DNA from: Flavobacteriaceae bacterium
GTDB lineage: Bacteria > Bacteroidota > Bacteroidia > Flavobacteriales > Flavobacteriaceae
NCBI GenBank assembly: GCA_030834365.1
Contig: JAURFJ010000016.1
Location: 1 to 18,304, forward strand
Direction of reading: 5' to 3'
DNA length: 18,304 bases
Of this stretch, positions 1 through 6,843 are shown piece by piece. The position numbers were made by a program, and so were the translations under genes. Below the pieces are notes generated by a model. The model searched no databases. It worked only from the letters and a program-made list of their open reading frames with translations, and was not told where the DNA came from. Position 1 is the first letter of the stretch, and every line of letters starts with the position of its first letter.

Positions 1-598
1 CTGCCAATTTATTGGCTACAGATGCACGAATGCGTGAATAAGCGTAAGAAAGACGCTCATCCATGCTTGACTTGTATTCTTCAGAAAGCTTAATCAGAGA
101 TTGCTCTTCTTTGGCGGTTTCTTCAAGCAACGTATCGAGTTCAGCCTTTTTGTGGTTGAGGTGGGCCTCTCTTTCGGCTAGCTTCTCTTTGGACTGCTCA
201 ATGATTTCATTTTTCTGCTCGATCTTAACCTTGAATTCTTTGATGTGCTTCTCGGCTAATTGTATTTCGAGTTCTTGAAATTCTACCTCTTTGCTAAGGG
301 AATTAAACTCTCGGCTATTGCGTACATTCTTTTGTTGATCGGCGTATTTTTTGATGAGCGTCTTTGACTCCTCAATGGCATTTTTCTTAACTCCAATTTG
401 GGCATTGAGTGTTTCTATGTCTTCTTCGTGTTTGGCTAAACGCGTCTTAAGACCTTCTACCTCATCTTCCAAATCTTCAACCTCCATAGGCAGCTCACCT
501 CTTAAATTTTGAATCGTGTCTATTCGTGAATCGATTAACTGCAGGTCGTAGAGTGCTCTTAGTTTCTCTTCGACACTCATTTCTTTAGCTTTAGCCAT
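1..598 (-). CDS. Coiled-coil/C4-type zinc-ribbon protein, 3' end cut by window edge
   Basis: I read this ORF directly from the minus strand. It starts at the ATG at 598-596 (MAKAKEMSVEEKLRALYDLQ) and stays open for about 199 codons to the window edge. The visible part is almost entirely charged, heptad-like helix rich in Glu, Lys, Leu and Gln (residues about 10-185), with the internal segment RNSREFNSLSKEVEFQE. That matches the CT398/HP0958-like family, in which a long antiparallel coiled coil is followed by a C-terminal C4 zinc ribbon. The zinc ribbon itself would lie beyond the left edge and is not seen. The start overlaps the 3' end of the Nif3-family gene by 8 bases (591-598), so the two are probably translated together. 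Members of this family have been linked to RNA or protein binding in other bacteria, but the role in Bacteroidota is not established. Family assignment is fairly sure; function is open. Confidence 0.8.
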   Translation of the reverse strand, partial: MAKAKEMSVEEKLRALYDLQLIDSRIDTIQNLRGELPMEVEDLEDEVEGLKTRLAKHEEDIETLNAQIGVKKNAIEESKTLIKKYADQQKNVRNSREFNSLSKEVEFQELEIQLAEKHIKEFKVKIEQKNEIIEQSKEKLAEREAHLNHKKAELDTLLEETAKEEQSLIKLSEEYKSSMDERLSYAYSRIRASVANKLA

Positions 599-1376
599 AG
601 GTATAGTACTTGACCGGATTGGTATTGAGTTCTGATAAAGTGACGGCAAAATTAGGAAATTTTTCCCTAAGCTTTTGAGCTATTGCGTTTTTTGTAAAGC
701 GCTCTGACTCGTAATGCCCTATATCGGCCAAAAGAAAGTCTGAATCGGCCTTGAAAAAGTCGTGGTACTTGAAGTCAGCGCTAACGTAGGCGTCTGCGCC
801 TTGCTCTCTTGCCTTTTCAATAGCGAAGGCTCCGCTTCCTCCGAGAACAGCCACCTTTTCAATGCGGTTTGATCCCAAGGCAGCGTGTTTCACTACGGTA
901 GTTTTGAATATTTGACCAAGTTTGGCTATAAAGTCAGTCGGGTTTAGTGGATTTGGCAAAAATCCAATTCTGCCAAATCCGTAATGCTCAGTCTCAGGTA
1001 TGAGTATTCGTCGCCGTTCTAATTCTAGGGCATCGGCCATGAGGTCGCTAACACCCCCGTTTATTTTATCTAAAGCGGTGTGCAGGGCATATATGGCTAT
1101 AGAGTTCTTGATTGCCTTCATGACGCTTCGAGCCACATAGTGTTCGGGAGTTATTTTTTTAAGCCCAGAAAAAATAATGGGATGAAAGCAGACCACCATC
1201 GAAGCCCCCATGGCAATAGCTTCGTCAATTACGGCTTCCAATGCATCGTGGCAGACTAAAATGCCCGTTACGCTAGCTTCGGGATTTCCTACGAGTAACC
1301 CCACATTATCGAAATCTTCTGCGAGTTCGTTAGGGACCCATAGAGCTAATTGATCGCAAACATCTTGCACGCGCAT
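591..1376 (-). CDS. Nif3/YbgI-family dinuclear metal-centre protein, compact form
   Basis: A 261-residue Nif3-like protein of unknown biochemical function; the family forms hexameric toroids with a two-metal site. Visible family motifs are DFDNVGLLVG (21-30), CFHPIIFSGLKK (63-74), HTALDKINGG (99-108) and DIGHYESE (218-225). H99, D103, H221 and E225 fit known metal ligands. Two oddities are seen. The usual HHP motif reads FHP (F64-H65), so one common histidine ligand is absent. The central PII/CutA-like insert of about 100 residues, found in many longer homologues, is missing: the chain passes directly from LIPET (125-129) to GFGRIGFL (133-140). The length therefore matches the short E. coli YbgI type. 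The gene diverges from lpxK with 48 bases between the starts and overlaps the downstream zinc-ribbon gene by 8 bases. Earlier names such as GTP cyclohydrolase I type 2 are not supported. Confidence 0.92.
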   Translation of the reverse strand: MRVQDVCDQLALWVPNELAEDFDNVGLLVGNPEASVTGILVCHDALEAVIDEAIAMGASMVVCFHPIIFSGLKKITPEHYVARSVMKAIKNSIAIYALHTALDKINGGVSDLMADALELERRRILIPETEHYGFGRIGFLPNPLNPTDFIAKLGQIFKTTVVKHAALGSNRIEKVAVLGGSGAFAIEKAREQGADAYVSADFKYHDFFKADSDFLLADIGHYESERFTKNAIAQKLREKFPNFAVTLSELNTNPVKYYTYG

Positions 1377-1424
1377 ACCAGAAATGAATTAACGGTTCTA
1401 CGAATTTATCATAATTTCGCTGGG

Positions 1425-2444
1425 ATGCCCTTCTTTAGTCCGCTATTATGGCCCATTTCTCTGATCTACCAACTGGTAGTTTATGTGCGTAATGCCCTTT
1501 ATGATTGGGGGTGGTTCAAAAGTTATAGGCCTAACGTAAACAGCTTAGCGGTAGGGAATCTTTCAGTAGGCGGATCTGGAAAGACCCCCATGATTGAATT
1601 CATTCTGCGCTATTGCATCGAAGACCACCGAGTAGCGGTGATATCAAGGGGCTATAAACGCAAATCTAAAGGGTTTAGGCGCGTATCAGATAGCGACACG
1701 GCCCTAACTGTTGGTGATGAGCCCCTTCAACTCTATCAACAGTTTAAATCACAGGTTACGGTCGCAGTTGATGCAGATCGCCTAAATGCTATTGAGCAGC
1801 TGCTAAAGAGTGAAACCCTACAAGCAGTAATTCTAGATGATGCTTTTCAGCATAGGAGAATAAGGGCCTCCTTAAATCTGCTTCTGACTACGTATCAACG
1901 GCCTTTCTATGACGATCATTACTTACCCATGGGCAGACTTAGAGACCATAAGAATCAATTGAAACGAGCCGATTTCGTGCTAGTGACTAAATGTCCTGAA
2001 CAGTTGAACTTGGCCGAGGCAGAAGCCATCAGGGCGCGGATTAATCGACAGTGTTCAAAAGAAGTGTTTTTCGCTTGCAGTCGATACAGCCAACAGTTTT
2101 TGAGTCGGCTGCCGCTTTTGGCAAATCAACGCATTGCGTTGATTACTGGTTTGGCAGATGCCCAACAACTAAAAGGCGACTTGTTGCGTCTAGGGCTCAC
2201 CTTTGATTTTTTCGAAAAGCCCGATCACCATCACTATACCGATTCCGATATTAATGCGTTGAAGGACTATACATGTGTGTTAACGACTTCAAAAGATGAG
2301 GTAAAGTTGGCTCCACTGTGGAACGATTGCCTACCGCCGCGCGTAATAGCAGAAGTAGAGCACCATCTATTATTCGATGGCCACACTCAGTTTGTAAAAC
2401 GTATCAAAGAAAGCTTGTTTGATCGAAAACCTGAAGTCTGTTAA
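1425..2444 (+). CDS. lpxK: Tetraacyldisaccharide 4'-kinase
   Basis: Phosphorylates the 4' position of the tetraacyl disaccharide-1-phosphate lipid A precursor with ATP, at the inner membrane. The 339-residue protein (E. coli LpxK is 328) has an N-terminal membrane-associating hydrophobic segment (about 5-25, followed by the family motif VVYVRNALYDWG), a P-loop GGSGKT (49-54), ISRGYKRKSKGF (73-84), VGDEP (96-100, likely carrying the catalytic Asp) and DDAFQHRR (138-145). Near the C-terminus it has PDHHHYTDSDI, typical of the family. I chose the ATG at 1425 rather than the open-frame start at 1350, because 1350 lies inside the divergent Nif3 gene and the extra 25 residues do not look like LpxK. 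The stop codon shares the palindrome TTAA with the stop of lipA, so the two converging genes overlap by 4 bases. It is a single-gene plus-strand unit. Confidence 0.95.
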   Translation: MPFFSPLLWPISLIYQLVVYVRNALYDWGWFKSYRPNVNSLAVGNLSVGGSGKTPMIEFILRYCIEDHRVAVISRGYKRKSKGFRRVSDSDTALTVGDEPLQLYQQFKSQVTVAVDADRLNAIEQLLKSETLQAVILDDAFQHRRIRASLNLLLTTYQRPFYDDHYLPMGRLRDHKNQLKRADFVLVTKCPEQLNLAEAEAIRARINRQCSKEVFFACSRYSQQFLSRLPLLANQRIALITGLADAQQLKGDLLRLGLTFDFFEKPDHHHYTDSDINALKDYTCVLTTSKDEVKLAPLWNDCLPPRVIAEVEHHLLFDGHTQFVKRIKESLFDRKPEVC

Positions 2445-3319
2445 TCTATATGCTTATGTGCTTTGTAAGAAGAACGTACTAAAGGGCCGCTTTCTACGTG
2501 TCTGAATCCGAGTTCTAATCCGAATGTCTCATACACCTTAAATTGCTCTGGAGTGATAAACGAAGAAACGGGCAGGTGTTTTTTTGAAGGCTGCAGGTAC
2601 TGTCCGATTGTAACTACATCGACATCAACCGCTCTCAAATCTTTAAGCGTTTGAAAAACCTCTTCTTCGGTCTCACCCAACCCCAGCATAATTCCCGATT
2701 TGGTGCGTCTTGCCCCGGCCGATTTTAGGTAAGCCAAAACCTCCATACTTCTCTCGTACTTTGCTTGAATGCGAACCGACCTGGTGAGCCTTTTCACCGT
2801 CTCTATGTTGTGCGAAATAACTTCGGGTGCGACAGCTATAATGCGGTCTAGGTGTTCGGTTATACCTTGAAAATCCGGAATCAGGGTTTCCATGGTAGTT
2901 TGAGGGTTCATACGTCTCACAGCACGAATGGTTTCAGCCCAAAGAATAGACCCCATGTCTTTGAGATCATCTCGGTCTACCGAGGTGAGCACGGCATGCT
3001 TTATACCCATCACTTTGATAGATCGGGCTACTTTTTCAGGCTCTGCATAGTCTACTTTTTCAGGCCTGCCGGTTTGTACTCCACAAAATCCGCAAGAGCG
3101 TGTACAAATGTTCCCTAAGATCATAAAGGTCGCAGTTCCTTCTCCCCAACATTCACCCATATTTGGGCAACTTCCAGAGGTGCAAATGGTATTTAGGTTG
3201 TAGGTGTCTACTAACGATCTAAGTTGCTTGTATTTCTGACCCGTAGGCAGGGTTACCCTGATCCATTTAGGCTTAGCTACGCGAGTGGTTTCAGACTTGT
3301 TTTCTACTGCAGATTCCAT
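2441..3319 (-). CDS. lipA: Lipoyl synthase (radical SAM)
   Basis: Inserts two sulphur atoms into protein-bound octanoyl groups to form lipoyl cofactors of the 2-oxoacid dehydrogenases and the glycine cleavage system. The 292-residue protein shows both iron-sulphur motifs: the auxiliary cluster CTSGSCPNMGEC (C46, C51, C57) and the radical SAM motif CTRSCGFC (C72, C76, C79). The C-terminal RSSY (282-285), whose serine ligates the auxiliary cluster, is present. GLGETEEE (213-220) and SHNIETV in the barrel are also typical. It is the last gene of the tight minus-strand unit, 19 bases after the ECF sigma factor gene, and its stop overlaps that of lpxK. No lipB or lplA is seen in this window. Confidence 0.97.
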   Translation of the reverse strand: MESAVENKSETTRVAKPKWIRVTLPTGQKYKQLRSLVDTYNLNTICTSGSCPNMGECWGEGTATFMILGNICTRSCGFCGVQTGRPEKVDYAEPEKVARSIKVMGIKHAVLTSVDRDDLKDMGSILWAETIRAVRRMNPQTTMETLIPDFQGITEHLDRIIAVAPEVISHNIETVKRLTRSVRIQAKYERSMEVLAYLKSAGARRTKSGIMLGLGETEEEVFQTLKDLRAVDVDVVTIGQYLQPSKKHLPVSSFITPEQFKVYETFGLELGFRHVESGPLVRSSYKAHKHID

Positions 3320-3338
3320 GCGACAATTTTTATCAAAA

Positions 3339-3896
3339 TTAAGGGTTATTCCTTAAAATTTCAGCGAGACTTCGCCTTGCTCTAAGTAGCGATACCTTAA
3401 TGTTGTTTTCGCTCTCCTCAAGTAGGGTTGAAATCTCTCGTATCGAATTCGACTCGAAGTAAAAGAGCTCGATCAGTTTTTGATAGCGCGGATTGAGCTT
3501 GTGAATATATTCCAACAGTTGGTGTTGACTTTGTTCTAGTATCAGTCGGTCTTCGTGATTAGGGCTTTCGTCAAGCACTAGTTCGGTATCTGCGTTCAGT
3601 CGCTCTTCGCTGCGCGATCGGTTTCTTGCCCTAATGAGATCAATGTGCAAGTTTTTAGAAATAGATATGAGCCATGTATTGAATTGAAAAGCGGAATCGT
3701 AGCTAGATAATTTCTCAAAAGCGCGTGAGAATGTTTGAATGGCAATGTCTTCGGCATCTAGTTCGTTTGACGTGCGCTTGAGCAAGAAAAAGTAAACCTC
3801 TTGCCAGTGATTGTTGAGCAGGGTGTTGAAGGCTGCTTGGTCACCGCTGAGGGCACGATCGATAAGTAATGAATGAGATTCTGTATTCAAAATCAC
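3339..3896 (-). CDS. ECF-type RNA polymerase sigma factor
   Basis: A 185-residue sigma-70 family protein of extracytoplasmic-function type, with only regions 2 and 4. Region 2 covers about residues 23-90 and includes DAEDIAIQTFSRAFEKL (47-63) and NTWLISISKNLHIDLIR (73-89) for core and -10 recognition. Region 4 covers about 125-180, with LNPRYQKLIELFYFE (134-148) and the helix-turn-helix IREISTLLEESENNIKVSLL (152-171). The probable start is GTG at 3896-3894, and the stop TGA of the upstream gene sits inside the GTGA overlap, so translation is likely coupled. No anti-sigma factor with a recognisable domain lies next to it. The upstream neighbour is a short membrane protein with four cysteines, and lipA follows after 19 bases. 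Its target promoters and signal cannot be read from the sequence. Confidence 0.93.
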   Translation of the reverse strand: MILNTESHSLLIDRALSGDQAAFNTLLNNHWQEVYFFLLKRTSNELDAEDIAIQTFSRAFEKLSSYDSAFQFNTWLISISKNLHIDLIRARNRSRSEERLNADTELVLDESPNHEDRLILEQSQHQLLEYIHKLNPRYQKLIELFYFESNSIREISTLLEESENNIKVSLLRARRSLAEILRNNP

Positions 3897-4093
3897 GAAT
3901 TAACCGCCTCTTTTTTACACATTTCATCTGCGGTTTTTCCGCAATAACTACAGCTTTCTCCGTCTTTGTTCAGAAAGGGGCTTTGGCTGGCACAGGTTCC
4001 CGAAAATTTTCCGTCTTTCTTGGCCCAAAGCTTTATGGCAATGCCTGCGAATGAAAGTAAGAGTAGGCCTGCAGTGAGTAAAACTAATTTCAT
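3893..4093 (-). CDS. Small membrane-anchored protein with four cysteines
   Basis: A 66-residue protein starting MKLVLLTAGLLLLSFAGIAI, so residues 3-23 form one hydrophobic helix. This is followed by a basic stretch (KLWAKKDGK, 21-29) and a short domain with C34, C48, C51 and C59. The spacing is C-x13-C-x2-C-x7-C, with a CxxCG knuckle at 48-52. Positive charges lie mainly after the helix, which by the positive-inside rule favours a cytoplasmic cysteine domain, but a secreted or periplasmic form cannot be excluded. I recognise the GTCASQSPFLNKDGE pattern as a conserved small protein of flavobacteria, usually named only membrane or secreted protein. It overlaps the ECF sigma gene by 4 bases and sits 21 bases after murB. 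Metal or redox binding and a role in sigma control are inferences; the function is unknown. Confidence 0.8.
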   Translation of the reverse strand: MKLVLLTAGLLLLSFAGIAIKLWAKKDGKFSGTCASQSPFLNKDGESCSYCGKTADEMCKKEAVNS

Positions 4094-4114
4094 GAAGCAA
4101 AGGTAAGAACTCTG

Positions 4115-5128
4115 TTAGTAAATAGTTACTTCTTCCTCGAGTTCGATACCATACGTTTCGAGTATTCTCTTTTTGATATGTTTACTCAGATCAACAATTT
4201 CTCTGCCGCTTGCTCCACCTGAGTTTATCAGTACAAGCGCCTGTTTTTCGTGCACGGCTGCTTTACCCAGTTTAAACCCTTTCAAGTTTAGGCGGTCAAT
4301 AAGCCAGCCAGCAGCCACTTTAAAGCTTCCATTAGCTTGAGGATACAAGGGTGTTTCAGGGTAATGGGCGCTAAGTTCTTTGGCTTTTTGGGCAGATATT
4401 ACTGGGTTTTTAAAGAAACTTCCTGCATTTCCTAAGACCTTCGGGTCGGGTAGCTTTGAACGACGAATAGAACAAACGGCCTTTGCCACGTCTAACGGGC
4501 TGATAGGTGCATGCAGCGATGCCTGATTAAACCATTGCTGTAGGGGTGAATATGAGGTATTCACACGATGTGCGTTTCGGCTTAATCTTAGGGCCACTTC
4601 GGTAAGAACATACTGGTCTTTTAACTCATTCTTAAAGATAGATTCGCGGTAACCAAAGCCACATTCTTCGGCGTCAAATGTACGTTCTGCTAAGGTGGTT
4701 CGATGGACGGCTTTGCACCATTCAAAAACGTCTTTCAGCTCAACACCATAGGCTCCTATATTCTGAATGGGCGCGGCTCCCAAAGACCCGGGAATGAGAG
4801 CTAGATTTTCTAAACCGCCTAAACCTTGATCGAGCGACCACATGACCAACTCGTGCCACGGCTCTCCGGCCGCCGCGATGAGAAGGGCCTCTGAATCTGA
4901 AAGGAGTTTTACCTGTTTACCTTTCCAACGTACAAGCGCTACCGAATACGGATAATCGCTAGAGAAAAGGACATTGCTGCCTTGCCCTAAAAATAGACTG
5001 TGCTCTGATTGCGGTGACTTAAGAAATTGATGAAGCTCAGCTGTTGAGGTCAATGCGTGAACAGACTTTGCCTTAGCCGCAACACCGAAAGTAGTGAAGT
5101 CATTTAATAGTGGCGATAATTCGCTCAT
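4115..5128 (-). CDS. murB: UDP-N-acetylenolpyruvoylglucosamine reductase
   Basis: FAD enzyme that reduces UDP-GlcNAc-enolpyruvate to UDP-MurNAc with NADPH, the second committed step of cytoplasmic peptidoglycan precursor synthesis. At 337 residues it matches the E. coli-like type I MurB (342). Visible motifs are FLGQGSNVLF (46-55, FAD binding), LENLALIPGSLGAAPIQNIG (106-125), GFGYRESIFK (157-166, with Y160 and R161 typical of type I), IRRSKLPDP (221-229) and GNAGSFFKNP (233-242), in which Ser237 is the expected proton donor. Glu333 near the C-terminus (LEEEV) fits the catalytic glutamate. It starts 3 bases after the stop of the aminotransferase gene, so they are surely cotranscribed. Confidence 0.97.
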   Translation of the reverse strand: MSELSPLLNDFTTFGVAAKAKSVHALTSTAELHQFLKSPQSEHSLFLGQGSNVLFSSDYPYSVALVRWKGKQVKLLSDSEALLIAAAGEPWHELVMWSLDQGLGGLENLALIPGSLGAAPIQNIGAYGVELKDVFEWCKAVHRTTLAERTFDAEECGFGYRESIFKNELKDQYVLTEVALRLSRNAHRVNTSYSPLQQWFNQASLHAPISPLDVAKAVCSIRRSKLPDPKVLGNAGSFFKNPVISAQKAKELSAHYPETPLYPQANGSFKVAAGWLIDRLNLKGFKLGKAAVHEKQALVLINSGGASGREIVDLSKHIKKRILETYGIELEEEVTIY

Positions 5129-5131
5129 AGA

Positions 5132-6322
5132 TTAAGCTAAATAGGCCTCAAGACCCTTTTCGAGTATATGTACCGCTCTTTTCAGCGCATCGATTTCTAG
5201 AACATAAGCGATCCGCACCTCATCTTCTCCTAAGCCTTTTGTGCTGTAAAATCCGGCGGCCGGTGCAACCATGACTGTTTCGTTGTTCAGCGAGAAGTGC
5301 TCAAGCAACCATTGAGCAAAGTCTTCGGCGCTTTTTACCGGCAGTTTTACCATGCAGTAAAACGCACCCTTGGGGATAGCGGTTTCGACTCCCGGAATTT
5401 GTCTTAAGGCTTCAACCAGAAAATTTCTTCGGGCGTTGTATTCTTTAAGAACCTCAGCAAAATAGCTTTCATCGGTATCTAATGCTGCTTCACTTGCAAT
5501 TTGAGCATAGGTTGGAGGAGATAGACGCGCCTGAGCAAATTTGAGGATAGCACCTCTTAAAGCGCTGTTTTTAGTCACGGCGAATCCTATTCTAGCGCCG
5601 CACATGCTGTAACGCTTAGAGACTGAATCGATCACAACTACATGTTCGTTTAGGGCTTCAAACGAAAGCATAGAGAAGTGTTTGGTTTCATCGTATACAA
5701 ATTCGCGGTAGACCTCATCTGAAATCAGAAAGAGATCGTGTTTTAGTGCAATCTCAGCGAGCTGTTCTAGTTCGTCTTTGCGGTAAACATAACCGGTTGG
5801 ATTCGATGGATTACAGATGAGAATCGCTTTTGTTCGCTTAGTAATTCGCCTTTCGAATTCCTCGACACTAGGCAATGCAAATTGCGTTTCAAACGTACAG
5901 GTTACCGGAACGATTTTTACGTTGTGCCCTTCCGCAAATCCACTGTAATTGGCATAAAAGGGCTCGGGAATAATGAGTTCGTCGTCAGGATCTAAAAGCG
6001 CTCCTAGGGCAAAAGAGAGGGCTTCAGATCCTCCAGTGGTAACTACTATATCTGAGGCGCTTACCGTTAAGTTGAGCCGTTGGTAGTATTTGGCTATTTT
6101 TTCTCTAAAGGCATCTGAACCTTCAGTTCGACTGTATGAAAGAACATCTATAGACGCTTGCTGCACTGCGATTAGTGCATTTTTCGGGGTTTTAATATCG
6201 GGTTGTCCAATGTTGAGGTGGTGCACATGTACCCCCTTTTTCTTAGCTGCCTCGGCGTAGGGTACCAATTTGCGTATGGGAGATGAAGGCATGTGCCGCG
6301 CCTTCTGAGAGATGCTGGGCAT
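5132..6322 (-). CDS. PLP-dependent class I/II aminotransferase (aspartate aminotransferase family)
   Basis: A 396-residue fold-type I aminotransferase, acting in the cytoplasm on an amino acid and a 2-oxo acid. Motifs in order are LNIGQPDIKTP (36-46), TTGGSEAL (95-102, PLP phosphate contact), NPSNPTG (171-177), SDEVYREF (201-208, with D202 binding the pyridine nitrogen) and DSVSKRYSMCGARIGF (232-247, with K236 as the Schiff-base lysine). R370 in DEVRIAY is the expected carboxylate-binding arginine. The substrate cannot be fixed from the sequence; aspartate is the family default. The start is the ATG at 6322, 26 bases after the DUF1573-like gene. A second in-frame Met is present at residue 11. 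It lies in the six-gene unit just before murB, without an obvious pathway link. Confidence 0.93.
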   Translation of the reverse strand: MPSISQKARHMPSSPIRKLVPYAEAAKKKGVHVHHLNIGQPDIKTPKNALIAVQQASIDVLSYSRTEGSDAFREKIAKYYQRLNLTVSASDIVVTTGGSEALSFALGALLDPDDELIIPEPFYANYSGFAEGHNVKIVPVTCTFETQFALPSVEEFERRITKRTKAILICNPSNPTGYVYRKDELEQLAEIALKHDLFLISDEVYREFVYDETKHFSMLSFEALNEHVVVIDSVSKRYSMCGARIGFAVTKNSALRGAILKFAQARLSPPTYAQIASEAALDTDESYFAEVLKEYNARRNFLVEALRQIPGVETAIPKGAFYCMVKLPVKSAEDFAQWLLEHFSLNNETVMVAPAAGFYSTKGLGEDEVRIAYVLEIDALKRAVHILEKGLEAYLA

Positions 6323-6348
6323 ATCTTTTTATCCCAAAGGTAGTACAA

Positions 6349-6717
6349 TTAGTTTTCTATTCTTCCGGATACATCAAACACAGCAAGACCTGTCTTTGAA
6401 TTGGTAACAATGCTAATTTTCTTCCGAAATGGGCCCCTAAGTGCTTTAAGATCAATAGTAAAACCAATACTGTCAATTGATCCAGGTGCCACTTGTTCTG
6501 GAAGGTAGACCACTTCAAAACCAAAGCTGGTTCGGGATTCTGATAGGTAGAGTACCTGATCTCCGCTGTTTGTGAATTTTAAAAACAAGGGTTGCTTTGT
6601 GGCAGAGGTTAATGTTCCATATTCTACGACCGGTTCTTCTGACAAAAGAACCGCCTCTTGACCAAAGCATACCATTGAGAACATCATTGCGACTAGGCTT
6701 AAGAATAGTACTTTCAT
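6349..6717 (-). CDS. Secreted DUF1573-like Ig-fold protein, cysteine-poor
   Basis: A 122-residue protein with a clear signal peptide (MKVLFLSLVAMMFSMVCFGQ, probable cleavage after CFG, before Q20). There is no good lipobox, so it is probably a soluble periplasmic protein. The mature part resembles the short beta-sandwich DUF1573 domain: VEYGTL (31-36), PLFLKFTNSGDQVLYL (43-58), VAPGSIDSIGFTIDL (76-90), then a GPFRKKISIVTNS stretch and a C-terminal beta strand ending DVSGRIEN. The cysteine motif (CGCT-like) usual in DUF1573 domains of Bacteroidota is replaced by RTSFGFEV, and the mature protein has no cysteine. It is the first gene of the six-gene unit, 26 bases before the aminotransferase gene, and has a good promoter candidate upstream. 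Binding partner and function are unknown; the family assignment is by pattern only. Confidence 0.7.
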   Translation of the reverse strand: MKVLFLSLVAMMFSMVCFGQEAVLLSEEPVVEYGTLTSATKQPLFLKFTNSGDQVLYLSESRTSFGFEVVYLPEQVAPGSIDSIGFTIDLKALRGPFRKKISIVTNSKTGLAVFDVSGRIEN

Positions 6718-6739
6718 AACTCTATCTTTGTAATTATTT

Positions 6740-6770
6740 GAAAGCTAGCAGAATAGTGTTGAAAGTCAAA
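6740..6770 (-). promoter_or_regulatory. Probable Bacteroidota-type promoter of the DUF1573-to-lipA unit
   Basis: On the minus strand, TTTG (6770-6767) is followed after exactly 19 bases by TAGCTTTC (6747-6740). This fits the phylum's primary sigma consensus TTTG-N19-TAnnTTTG with one mismatch in the last base. The expected transcription start lies near 6733, about 15 bases before the ATG at 6717. It is the only good candidate found upstream of the six tightly spaced genes. Confidence 0.5.
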
Positions 6771-6798
6771 TAACTTTTAGTTATGATATGATGTTTCC

Positions 6799-6806
6799 TA
6801 TTTTTG
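6799..6806 (+). promoter_or_regulatory. Probable -7 element for valS
   Basis: TATTTTTG matches TAnnTTTG fully and lies 38 bases before the proposed valS start, giving a leader of about 30 bases. The matching -33 element is weak (TTTTAG near 6775-6780). A second full match, TATCTTTG at 6723-6730, could be an alternative upstream start point with a longer leader. Both lie in the 126-base gap shared with the divergent DUF1573-like gene, which I otherwise see as empty. Confidence 0.4.
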
Positions 6807-6843
6807 TCGCTTAGCATTTAGCCATCAAATTCACCACTACGTT

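Noticed and set aside
63..278. Ser-rich open frame of 71 codons on the plus strand
   Set aside because: It is the reverse of the coiled-coil gene, whose Glu/Lys-rich codons give a Ser/Leu/Phe-rich antisense frame.
1350..1424. Longer LpxK starting inside the Nif3 gene
   Set aside because: The added 25 residues do not look like LpxK and would overlap the divergent Nif3 start. The ATG at 1425 gives the normal N-terminal hydrophobic segment.
1377..1424. Promoter elements between Nif3 and lpxK
   Set aside because: TAATTTCG at 1412-1419 is one base off TAnnTTTG, but it lies too close to the lpxK ATG and lacks a -33 partner, so no call was made for either gene.
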